Positions 1 through 11,100 of a stretch of 64,000 nt of DNA are shown here, in pieces (position 1 is the first letter of the stretch; each line of letters starts with the position of its first letter). The DNA is from Halichondria panicea (lineage: Eukaryota > Porifera > Demospongiae > Suberitida > Halichondriidae). The notes beneath the pieces are model-generated. The model had not been told where the DNA came from. It saw nothing but the letters and a program-made list of their open reading frames with translations, and did not search any database. Location of the stretch: the NCBI RefSeq assembly GCF_963675165.1, contig NC_087393.1, forward strand, positions 2,361,502 to 2,425,501, in the 5' to 3' direction. A program made the position numbers and the translations under genes.

Positions 1-437
1 GACCTGTTTTTAAAGGCATTTTGTAATGACAGGTCAATTATTGCTTAAGTCAAGTTCTTATGTTTCTCTTGGCCCCAAGGCTTGGCAAATTGTCGTGAAC
101 CGTATAAAGCAATGATCACATCTAGATCTATATACATTGCTGATTCTCTATATAATAGAAGAAGAAGATGCATGTGGAAAAGATTGTGTGGATTTTATTT
201 TATAACCTCCAAGAAAAACTCCTAAAGGATACACCTCTTGCTTTGAATTCTCTGTACAGCTTGCATATAGGACTGGAACCTTGCAAAGACCTGGGTTGAA
301 CTGCATGGCAACTAGCTCTATGTATAGAATGGTTATAGCATGCATGAGGCTTTATGTCCCAATGCTCGATGGCTGCATGAGGATCAACACTATAACCATC
401 TAACCTCACTCACCAAGACACTGCCCTTTTTTGATAG

Positions 438-908
438 CAACAGCTTCGAAAACTGAGTGAGAATGATAATGGCAGCCTGGAAAGCCTTCTACAAAGAGTG
501 AATATTAATCTTATTGTTGAAAAGGTATACCTGACTCCTTTTAGGCAGGTATTTGAATGTATGTTAATTCCCTATAGATCTAGTTTCTTATAGATCTAGT
601 GCATTAGAAACAGCCTTAATTGTATGCATGCATGCATGCACTCATCAATGAATGATTTCAGCAGACACAGAAGAGCAACCATTATTCTCGAATTACCCAC
701 CAAGAAATAGTGAAGAATATGGCTTTGGGGCTCATTACAACCAACAGATAGAAGTAAGTCAGTTTTTCCTAACATTGAACACAAACACCATGGCAAATTG
801 CCAAGTGCTTTTTCAGGGAGTCTGCAGACATCATCTCGATTTAGCTTACCCAACGAGAACTCATTAGATCTGAGTCGACAATCATTGAAAAAAGAAGAAG
901 AGTCTTGA
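438..908 (+). CDS. 3' end of an unrecognised protein-coding gene (partial)
   Basis: I do not recognise the family. Exon 438-524 lies between a pyrimidine-rich TTGATAG acceptor and a GTATAC donor and is open in only one frame (starts QQLRKLSENDNG, ends LIVEK). Exon 662-753 has a TTTCAG acceptor and a GTAAGT donor and reads DTEEQPLFSNYPPRNSEEYG in the frame that continues into a last exon 828-908 (starts TSSRFSLPNENS, ends in a Lys/Glu-rich tail and TGA at 906-908). Joining the first exon to the second in that frame needs one extra base; a possible 4-nt microexon (GCAG, 545-548, between TTTTAG and GTATTT) would supply it. Alternatively, direct joining of 438-524 to 662 in phase 0 reads QTQKSNHYSRITHQE and stops at 749-751, giving a shorter ending. 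The two tails could be alternative isoforms. Upstream exons lie outside the window or were not found in 1-437. Confidence 0.4.
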
Positions 909-1162
909 GAGTATTTAATCTTCTCATGGAAACTCCCACACCCAGGAGCGTGCTCCATTGCATGTTTTACCCTCAAACGAGCCAAGGAACATATCCAAAA
1001 GGCAACTAGCTCTTTCTCACACCCGTGTATAGAGCTTTCACGACTAGCTGATGCCACTTCACAGCACTTATCACGAACAATCTCACTGTAACTGCTCTCA
1101 CCAATTCTTATGTGTGAGTTAATAGTCCATACAATGATGATAATCATGAAAACAACTTTCAC
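851..1162 (-). CDS. Possible first exon of a secreted Cys-rich protein
   Basis: On the minus strand an ATG at 1162 opens a frame with a convincing signal peptide (MKVVFMIIIIVWTINS) followed by a Cys-rich stretch containing CCEVA, GCEKE, WICSL and APGCG. A GTAAGC donor lies near 850, although the frame stays open to 596. It overlaps the last exon proposed for the plus-strand gene, so both cannot be judged from sequence alone. The cysteine pattern (CC...C...C...C) loosely recalls anaphylatoxin-like or fibulin-type N-terminal modules, but that is only an impression. No downstream partner exon was identified with confidence in 1-850. Confidence 0.25.
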
Positions 1163-1910
1163 CGCAAGCTAAGATACCCGATTTTATATTATTGTGGTCC
1201 GTATATACATGGGTCAGATTGCTTTAGAGTACAATATGGCCATAATCTTATAACTGTAATAGTGATGATTATACAATTCAGTAATGCCCTTGCAAATATA
1301 AACTTATACTTAGTCATTTCCAAAGTAGAATTTGAATATAAATCCCTTAATGTATAACGTACCCCCAAATATTGCTAATTTATTGCATGGTGATTTTGTA
1401 TTGACTATTTATCCAACGGGGACAGAGGAAGGCATGTCAGAGCTTCTCTCAGTTGAGCTTGCCAGACTACAAGATGGTCAATACTTCTATCCATGCTTAT
1501 AGAAAGCCATTCTCTATGTCCATGCAAACAGCCACAGTCCACAATACAATACACTGGCCTAGCCCTGTGAAGATCGAGCAGATCCAAAAGTACGAAGACT
1601 GCAAGACAAAAGGTTTATTAATTTTTCTCCAAATTGTGTGGACAAAGACACACAAACCTGAAACTTTCCTTCTCTCTTCATCCATATGGAGTCTTGTAAC
1701 TGAAGAGAGGCGTTCAAAACTGCACCAAGTGTATCGAGATACGAGGCTTGCACTACAATTGACAATGGCATTATTAACTTTGAAGAAGATTTTATCTTTT
1801 CGTCTGCATGTCAATCCAGAAGATCATGACACAATCAAACAATACAAACACCCATCTTGTATTCATGATTCAAACCGAAGTGCATGTATAAGTAGTCTAT
1901 ATAATTATAA
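909..1910. other. Intergenic stretch with no firmly supported gene
   Basis: AT-rich spacer between the 3' end of the first gene and the inverted-repeat element. A 153-codon open frame (1453-1914, plus) runs up to a stop inside the first bases of the element. It has no recognisable domain and no clear splice partners, so it is not called as a gene. Confidence 0.4.
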
Positions 1911-2255
1911 CTAGAGTAAAGTATCAATCACCGGACGTCATCATATGTCGGACACCAATATCGTCAAAACTACAAAAGATACAGACACCATTCAAAGACC
2001 ATTTTAAAGCTAATGTATTATACTATCTATTCTCCAAATTGTGTAGTTATACTGTGAAAATTGTTTGTTTTACAGCTGAAAGAAAACGCTGTCCGGTGGT
2101 AGCGATTGTCAGACAAAAACAACGTAAGTTCGGACAGTGCTGATATTCTCACCAGTAAGGACTCCTGCGAAAATGTAAGAACTGAGCACTATAGCGGAAC
2201 TCTTTAGCTAGCTGCAGACCAAAAATGAAGCTCAAACTCCTATCAGGCTCTGCAC

Positions 2256-2301
2256 TAGCCTCGACTCAAGTCCGCTTTACAGCGGCCTTGAATCGAGGCT
2301 A
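2256..2301. mobile_element. 46-bp palindromic micro-insertion with 9-bp direct repeats
   Basis: This stretch is present only in the left arm of the large element; the right arm reads straight through the empty site. It begins TAGCCTCGACTCAAG and ends CTTGAATCGAGGCTA (14 of 15 positions complementary), with a second inner hairpin CCGCT-TTTAC-AGCGG. It is flanked on both sides by GCTCTGCAC (2247-2255 and 2302-2310), which occurs once in the right arm. This is the signature of an insertion with a 9-bp target duplication. Confidence 0.8.
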
Positions 2302-2799
2302 GCTCTGCACTACACTCAGTTGAACTGGTAAAGGTATCTCGATCAATAAATCGGACATTGCGGTTATGATCAATTAACTGGACACTGTCTTTTACAGTGC
2401 TGCTGGGCTCAAAATGATGTCTAATACTATCAGACTTTGCATATTATACTTTTCTGCAACTTGCTGACTCTATTAATATAAAACAAAACGTATACATCAA
2501 TCATGATAAACAATGTTCAATGTTCTTTGTTGTACTCTGATCTACCTAACAGATCTTGTGACTGGCGGACCTTCACACAAACGGAAACCACACTGTAAAA
2601 ACAAAACATATATTTTCAGATATCATACTGGAAATGTTGCTGAGAATAAACAATTGCACACATTGACAGGAATAACTTTTTTACCTCATCCACACTTTTT
2701 TTGGCTCGCATGACTTTGTATGATACAAAGTCTCTAGTTACATAATTTGTATTGTGAACAGAGCAAAGTGCATAATAAAAATTAGTGTCTTTTTGTATA

Positions 2800-4190
2800 C
2801 CCTGAAAATGAAAATGTTCTGGCCACATTCACTAATACCTTTGATGCCGTGGACAGCGGAGGTATAGTCTCGTTAGAATAAATAAATAAAAACACAACAC
2901 TGTGAGTGGGAATTAAACTATAACCTTTGACTCCCAGAGTGCTTGCAGCCTTGGGCGCTGGTTTACTCCCTCTTCTGAGTGTCATTTTGAACCCTGAAAA
3001 ATTGATTCTACATAATTATAAGCACGTTCAATAATACCTTTGATGCCTTGGACAACGGAGGTAGTCTTATCAGAAGTAGCTAGAATAGATTATTAAAACA
3101 CAACACTGCATGCGACTGGAAATTTAACTAACCTTTGACTTCCAGAGTGCCTTCAGCCTTGGGTTCTGGTTCACTCCCTCTTTTGAGTGTCCTTTTTGAC
3201 CCTGAAAATTTGTATGACTTTCATACCACATATATACGTATGGGCATGTTTAATATCTTTGATACCTTTTGCAGACGTAGATCTGCATGAACCATTGGTG
3301 GTAGTCTCGTCAGAAGTATAGCTGGAATAATGGGAATTAAAATACAATATACTGTGACTGAGCAACATAAACAAACATTTGACTCCCAGTGTGCCTATAC
3401 AGCCTTGGGCACTTCTCTTCTGAGAGACCTCTTGCATGGGTTCTGAAAAATTAAAGACTTTTGTGCCACGTGTATTAATTGGCATTTACTTTACTGATAC
3501 CTGTGATGCTCTTAACAGACGTAACATCATCGGAAGTAGATCTAGTCTCGTCAAGAGTATAGCTGGAAAATTGGATACATAAACACAATTAACACGAAAT
3601 GGGACTGGGCAATGAACTATATAACCTTTGACTTCTACAGTCTTGGGCGCTGGAGTAAAACAAGGCTATAGTCTAGAGTATAAAGTGCACGTGCAACAAC
3701 TATTTTTAGACATAAGCATCCGCCTATTTATAATACGATAGATTGTAGTTGCATGCCCTCTTCTCTTTATAAGCCCTTGGTAATACCCTTTACAGACGTA
3801 ATACTATATACGGAGGTATTAGGTAGTCATTAAACAAACCTTTGACTCCAAGTGTACTTACAGCCTTGAGCATTGCTTTACACCTTCTTCTTATCGTCTT
3901 CTTGTAAGATGTTTATGCCACATAATAATGTACACGATAATACACATTTCGAAATAAGATACCTGTGATGCCCTTTGCAGACGTAGCAACATCGGAGGTA
4001 GATTTAGTCTCGATCGTCAGCAGCTAGTAGCTGCATGGATACATATAAAACACAACACGGAATGGGACTGGGAAAAAAACTACAACCTTTGACTCCCAGA
4101 GTGCCTACTGTACGTACTGTAACAGTATTGTGTGGTGGTTTACCCCCTCTTCTGCATGGGTGTCCTCCTAGACTCTGAAAATTCCGTGTG
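2800..4190. repeat. Degenerate ~200-bp tandem repeat inside the long-TIR element
   Basis: About six diverged units can be followed by eye. Each contains an AATACCTTTGATGCC-like start, a GGAGGTAGTCTCGTCAGAA-like block, an 'AAAACACAACACTG' block, 'ACCTTTGACTCCCAGAGTGC', and a 'CCCTCTTCTGAGTGTC' end. Approximate unit starts are 2832, 3028, 3257, 3497, 3785 and 3960. Spacing varies from about 180 to 290 bp because of indels. No coding periodicity is apparent. Confidence 0.75.
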
Positions 4191-5169
4191 CTGGTATATA
4201 TATAGAGTTGGAACGGTGAAGATCGTGATCACGTGACCTTGCTCCAGATATTCGAAAGTGCAAGTCGATCATCCGAGCCTAGGAAAACGATTTTGCTATT
4301 GTTTTACATTGTGTCCTGATTATTATTAAAATGTTTTATAAATGATGCATGAGCGCCAGCAAGTTGTGGATTCTACCTTGTCAGTGAGTATACATGATCT
4401 AAACTAGATCTATACTACCTGTATGCTCATAGGCAACCGTCTTTGGCTGTTAATTTAACCATGAATACTAGATATACAAGTAACTTACCATTTTCATGTG
4501 CTGTATAAAAGAGAAATGGTTCAAAAGTGGCCTTTGTAAGATTGTCCGGTTAATAAATATTATTGATCATAACTGCAATGTCCGATTTATTGATCGAGAT
4601 ACCTTTACCAGTTCAACTGAGTGTAGTGCAGAGCCTGATAGGAGTTTGAGCTTCATTTTTGGTCTGCAGCTAGCTAAAGAGTTCCGCTATAGTGCTCAGT
4701 TCTTACATTTTCGCAGGAGTCCTTACTGGTGAGAATATCAGCACTGTCCGAACTTACGTTGTTTTTGTCTGACAATCGCTACCACCGGACAGCGTTTTCT
4801 TTCAGCTGTAAAACAAACAATTTTCACAGTATAACTACACAATTTGGAGAATAGATAGTATAATACATTAGCTTTAAAATGGTCTTTGAATGGTGTCTGT
4901 ATCTTTTGTAGTTTTGACGATATCGGTGTCCGACATATGATGACGTCCGGTGATTGATACTTTACTCTAGCCTAAGACTGGTGCATGCAGTCAATTTTGT
5001 GAAACCTCATCTATATTGATTGCATGGGTGCGTGCAAAGGTGTGGTGTGGTTAAAGTTATGTGACTGTCTATAATTTAATATAAATAGTGTCTAGATTAG
5101 TTGTCTACTAGAAATCATAGCCTGCAGCCAGTGGTCCTTTCTCGGCAACGCCATCAAGCAGATCATCTG

Positions 5170-8064
5170 ATGATGGAGGCTCCTAAGTATTTAACTTTTG
5201 TATAGCCATGTTTAATCTATATTCGAAATAATTAATGCATGAGGTGCCCTAGATTTATAATTATTAGAACTACCATGCAGTGAGTATACTAAGCAATCTA
5301 GTAAATCTAGATCTATCATAGTAATATAGATCTATAAATATGCATCCGATTTACCCGTGTTAGTCTACCTTATACCATATATATAATATTATACCATAGT
5401 TGATGTAATCACAGCGACACTCTATAATTATACGAAATAATAATAGCATCATATTATTATTATGATGTTAATATACATGTAGATAATTGTTTCTTGTACA
5501 TAATATTATATATGTAGTCTCAAAAAATTTATGATGCTGTATATTCCATTAACTACGTACGGTCTATAATAATTATGTTTGCGAAATCATCATGGCACTA
5601 GTCTATGGTATATGTTTCATGAATATTGTTCATCTCTCCTCACAGCTCTAGTGTCAATGTATGTGCATCGAAGTATGGAACTGCCGATAATGCATTTCTT
5701 TGGGTCTGCATTGTTCTTGGTGTAAGTATCAATCACACACACTCTATAATTATGTTGCGCTCAGTGCCATGCATGAATATGCATAGCTACTTTAGTTATA
5801 TCTGGTACTGTGTACCATTGCTAATCTATAGATCTAGTGCTACTATAAAAGGTTAACTGTGCGTTTACTTTTGGCCAATTAAACACACATGTATGCAGAT
5901 GCTAGTAGTGATTGGGCTCAGCTTCACATACCAGAGAATCAACCTGTGTAAGCAACTGTGCTGGAGCTTACCTGGAATTGTACAGTGAGTATTGTAATCA
6001 CTCAGATCTGAAGACACACAATTTTTGTGGTAGTCTAGTTCATCAGAATTTATATGATCCTTGAAATAATGACTGTCAGCAGCACAATAGCAATGGTATT
6101 TTTTATAGCAATTTATGCTGTAAAGCAAAGGATCGATGCACAAACTCCCTATGAAAAAATTGCCTATAATTATGTTGATAACAATTACCATGTGTAATAC
6201 AGGCCAGTGAACCTGCTCACCCACTCAGCTGATTACATCATCAACCTCGTACTCTTTGCTGCTCTATCTGGAGACATTGGTATAGTTCTGATGACGCAGC
6301 ATATGAAGTTACCTACTACCAACCCTTATACAGCCATCTTTTATCAAACAGGTATAATCGGCACTGTACTCTTTGCTAAACACGCATTATAGGCATAGTG
6401 TTGCTATAATTTGAGGATTTTCACTGATTTTAGACCACCCTGCTGTATTGTGCACGCTTATATAAACCGGCACCGGGCAGATTTATTCCCTAACTGAGGT
6501 TTCAGGACGTGGCGTGTTTAAGGCCTTGAACCATCATTGAATCACCGGCATTTAATCCAGACCAGGCGCTTATTCAGCCAGTATAATTGTATTCGACTTA
6601 ATACTGTACAAAAGTAGATATGAGTAGGTATCTTGTATTTCTTTGTCTGAAATCAGTATAAAATTTGTCTTTGATAGTTTTGACGCCCGTATTCTCTGTC
6701 CTGGAAGTGTCGGTGAAGTACTTCCCCCTGTTCTCGTGTGTAGACGCTCCAATACCCCTCGTAGGACACATAGTTGGTCTGATCTACCTGCCATTCCTGT
6801 AAGTATGACACTAATTGATATACCATATAAGGAAATTTGTTGTAGCCCACATTAATGTTAAATGGAACATTTGTGTGGGTGTTCCTTGCATTAAATTAAA
6901 TTTAAATTAAATTAAATTAAAGATGGAGCTGGCAATCTTTACTCCAATCAAAATCAACCGGTTCTCGTACCTGCAATACTATAATCATTGTGCTTGGCCT
7001 CAGTAGATCAGAATATGACGCTCCAATTGTGTGAGCCCTGAGTGCTCTTAATTGATAGTGTTTACATTAGCTGCTTAATTATCCTTTCAAAGTTGATACT
7101 GCGTGTACATGTGTGACGAAAGTGCTCACTGTAACACTCAGGGCCATCCTACACTTTTAGTATTGTATAAGGATCCCCACCTATCTGTATACAACCCTGG
7201 ATTCCTACACAGCGGCATGAACGCCCACGAGTCAGCTAGCAAGCGAACAATCCAGTGGTGGCCATGCATTGCCCATGCATGCACCTTTCCCAGACAGATC
7301 TTGTATTATAGAGACATTCATATTATTGGATGGAGTATAACCTCTAATTTGGCTAAAGCCCATGCAACTCTCATCATACCATAGGCTCTGTCATATCATT
7401 GTGAGGGACGTTGGACTCTCTTGTGTCCTCGGCAACAGCAATGATGTTATTGTAAGACTGTGCATGTGACTGCATGTAGCTCAATACAACACTTGTGGAG
7501 ATCAACGTTTGCCCATGCATGTTTCTATAAATAAATACACCACAAATTCCACCCTGAGTGAGTACTCACTCTGTTGTGAGAACAATTTTTGTCGAGGTCA
7601 GCTTGCCCACGAAGATTACCCACTATACGCATGTAGCGGTATGTAGTGAATGATCCATCTATCCCTATTAAGTTTCCTGAACTAACACTCAATGTTTGGT
7701 TTTGTCCCAATGCATGATACAGACTGGCCTGTACATAGGCATGAGACTGCCCATCTACCTTGTGCTCCTATGCATAGTCGTGTGGTACATTTATGCTGTT
7801 GTGCGTGACTGTGTCTTGTGTCGCAAGCTGGGCTTTGGCACAGCAGTGAGTTGATTGTTTCTTTTGGTATGCATGTGCATGTAAATTATAGTGTCAGTTA
7901 TCTTGATTCGAATATTTTCGCATACTATAAACGATTGTGTACATACGTATGGTGTACACTTACTGATCGACTACTTGTAACAGATGGAGCAACTTAATGG
8001 GGCCCATCGAACGTACAACTATTACAAGCAGTGTGTTACACATCTCTTCAAAAAGTAAGTTCAC

Positions 8065-8162
<98 letters not shown>

Positions 8163-11100
8163 GTGTGTCAATGTAGTATGCGTGTGAATTATGATTATAA
8201 ATGCATTACATACTACATGCAGGAAACTTCAGAATTCTAGGTGTCTCTCTTCTTTCTGTCCATGCATTCTTTCACGTGAGCAAATATTGTAACTTGATTT
8301 CGTATGCGTATACTACGTAGGTACACATACAAACAATGTCACGTATACATTTAGGTGTATGTGTTCCACTATCCATCTATTCACACTGTACGTAGCTACA
8401 TTGATAGCTTCAATTCATTAGTATAATTATATACGACTGTTACTTAATTCTTTCAGCTCGAAAGTTGCCTCTCAGATTTTCTGCAGCAGTGACTGTCTCA
8501 ACATTAATTCTCTATCAGGTATATCATGTATTTCCGCTTCTATGAGGGACCAGAGATTTAGAGACTTAGAGAACATTTGCAATAAAGCACAAATCAGTAC
8601 CAAAAGGCTGCAGCTGAAAACATGTTAATACCTAAGCTAATCAAAATAACTTCCTAGAACAGATAACACAAGACAGTACTAAATGAACAACGAGCCTGGT
8701 CACAAGAGTTTCACAACATCCTATTAAACATCTAACCCCAAAAGATGGACAACAAATTAAGTTAATGCGATGACGAGTACAGTATAAGTTAACCGTCTAA
8801 GACAATAGACATGAAGAATCTAATAAAGGAAGTAAAGGAAGTAAAAGAAGTAACTAGAGCCACAAGCCTATAGTTAGCCACATTATAGTTAATAGTGTTC
8901 CTACAGTGGCCGAGAAGGGTCACCCGCCTCCGCCTACCGCCACAATGAACCGCGTGTGGATGTTTTGTTAACAGCGCACGCTTAATTCTAAACGCTTGCG
9001 GTAAACACATTAAGCGCGCGCGGTTGTTCCTGATGTCCGCACGCGGTAGGAGACACACAGCGCGCGCAGTTAAACAAAGAGCCGCCGACAAGTTTTAAGA
9101 TCAGTCTGCACAAGGTCAAAGGTCCATCAATCATGTCCTGCAGTCTGCAAGGAATACCTTGCGTTAAGTAGAATCCAGATATGATTTATTGACCTTTGAC
9201 CTTGTGCAGACTGATCTTAAAATTTGTTGGCGGCTCTTAATTTGTTTAACCGCGCGCGGTTTGTTGTGGCGATAGGCGTAAGCGGGTGACCCTTCTCGGC
9301 CACCGTATGTCCAGTGTGAGGTAGTGTCCTCACAGCTTCAATTTTTTGTAAGTACTGACACTTGTAATAATAATTATCCTTAATAAAATAATATCTCAAA
9401 TTAGATTATGCATGCAAAATATAATTAGTTTGCGGGACATACCCTTTAACGTATATGGCCCGTGAGACTAGCAACTAGTTACATGTAACAGTATCCTTAA
9501 AATAATATCAGAGTATGCATGCAATATGTTAGTTCGCGGGGCCATGCCTTCAACGTATAATTATATGTGAGACTAGCAACTAGACTAGTTACATGTCATA
9601 CGTGTGCATGTATATTGTATGTATGCTGCACCAGGACTCTTAATAATTCCATGATTGTGTCCGGCCTTGCAGGTTTGTTTCCTTCTGAGTGGCAGTTTGT
9701 TTAATTTTCTCTCATTTCTGGAACGTATACTGGGGGAAAACGAATCATTCCTTGTCCAATGGTTCGAAACTAATCATCTTCCTGGTGGTTTTTATACTGC
9801 AATCCTGGAGGTCGCACGGTCCCTGTTGGGTACGTGCATATAATAATTCAGTATAATTATGCTTCAGATTCACTTTTAGTATTCACATTGGCATTAACAT
9901 AATTATTATTGGCAGGCATATCATTGAGCTTTTTAGATTATACCGTATAGGGGGTATATTTTGAGGGTATAACTTTTGCGGAATGACCATTAGAGAGGTT
10001 TTCGCAGATTTAATTTTCGCTATATGGTAGTTAAGACTGGATACGGTTGAACAAGTTCGAACATTGATCATATCTGATATCTGCCTGCTCAACAATAATT
10101 AACCATAGTAGCCTTTTTTGATATGTGGATCGTTTCGTGCAACAACCGTATATATAGCATTTATACCCATCAATTTTGTATCGCATGCATGCATGCATGC
10201 TGCAAAAAGGCTGCTTTCCGCAAAAATTAAATCGACGGAAACCTTCTAGCGGTCTTTCCGTGAAAATGTGTACCCTCGAAGTATACCCTATAATCATAAA
10301 TACGGTATTGCAGTATAGACTTTCATTAATCCTGTCACCCTTGGGACAGTGCAGTTTGGTCGCAATAGCGAGGCGCGCGTGGCTGCATTCCGAAAATAGC
10401 CTCGAATCAAATGACTAATTTTGTAGTTCTGTCTCATCATTATGCTCTTTAACCAATTTTCTTCTGCCAAACCACATCCAAAACGTCCGTAATAAACAAA
10501 CCTAGTTTAGGGCAGCCAGAACTTACCAGTAAATAGCGACTGGCCGCATTTCAGGGCGAGTTTTATGCTGTAATGATCATGCTGTAATGATCAAGCTATT
10601 ATTACCGCACTTACGTCACCACTATTCATTGGTCTCTGTACGATACATAGAAAAATAACATACAGCCCTAGGCATGCACAGTTTCAAGGTGTTTTTCATT
10701 TGTTTAAGAAAGTAAAGAAACAGAAAGCCAAGCTTTACGGTACTAAGACTCCAAGCAACGACAGAAACACAGAAGCTACTCTCCAACAAGATGGCTAAGC
10801 CTCCATGGGTCCATGGGCGTGGTTATAATTTTATCCCAAGAGAAAAGATTGCAACTCCATGCACCGGTAAGGGACGTCGAATGGCCAACACTTGGACCAT
10901 TGAAGCTCCTGAGCATCTGTAGGAGTCGACTCTTGTTGCTCAACCAGGGCCGTAGCCACCAACTTTAGAGTGGTCAGGTTATGAAATGGAAAAATCGGCG
11001 CGCATAGCGCGCCGAAATTTTTTGGGGCCATGCCCACTTCCGGTATCGTTGGTTACGCCCCTTGTCTACTGCTGGACTAGATTCTGTTTAGCTTTAAAGC

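Larger units (their letters stand above)
1911..4970. mobile_element. 3.06-kb non-autonomous element with long terminal inverted repeats
   Basis: The two ends are inverted copies: about 490 bp at the left (1911-2400) and about 444 bp at the right (4527-4970). Both begin, reading inward, CTAGAGTAAAGTATCAATCA, and they stay nearly identical over hundreds of bases, with single substitutions and a 46-bp insertion in the left arm. The arms diverge near 2400/4527 with small indels. A TA target duplication is possible because each end has CTAG, but this palindrome makes the exact terminus ambiguous. The inside carries no transposase-like open frame, only a degenerate tandem repeat. Long arms, tandem-repeat centre and no coding capacity resemble foldback-type elements or non-autonomous DNA transposons. 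High arm identity suggests recent insertion or arm homogenisation. The right edge is 199 bp before the STRA6-like start codon. Confidence 0.85.

Noticed and set aside
1453-1914. 153-codon open frame on the plus strand before the long-TIR element
   Set aside because: No recognisable domain, no signal or splice support, low-complexity composition; the stop lies inside the element end. Likely chance.
2800-4190. Regularly spaced repeats that could suggest a CRISPR-like array
   Set aside because: Units are ~200 bp, diverged and in an animal genome inside a transposon; no short direct repeats with unique spacers.
8031-8240. Open frame with long Cys-Val repeat
   Set aside because: It is the translation of the GT/GC microsatellite.
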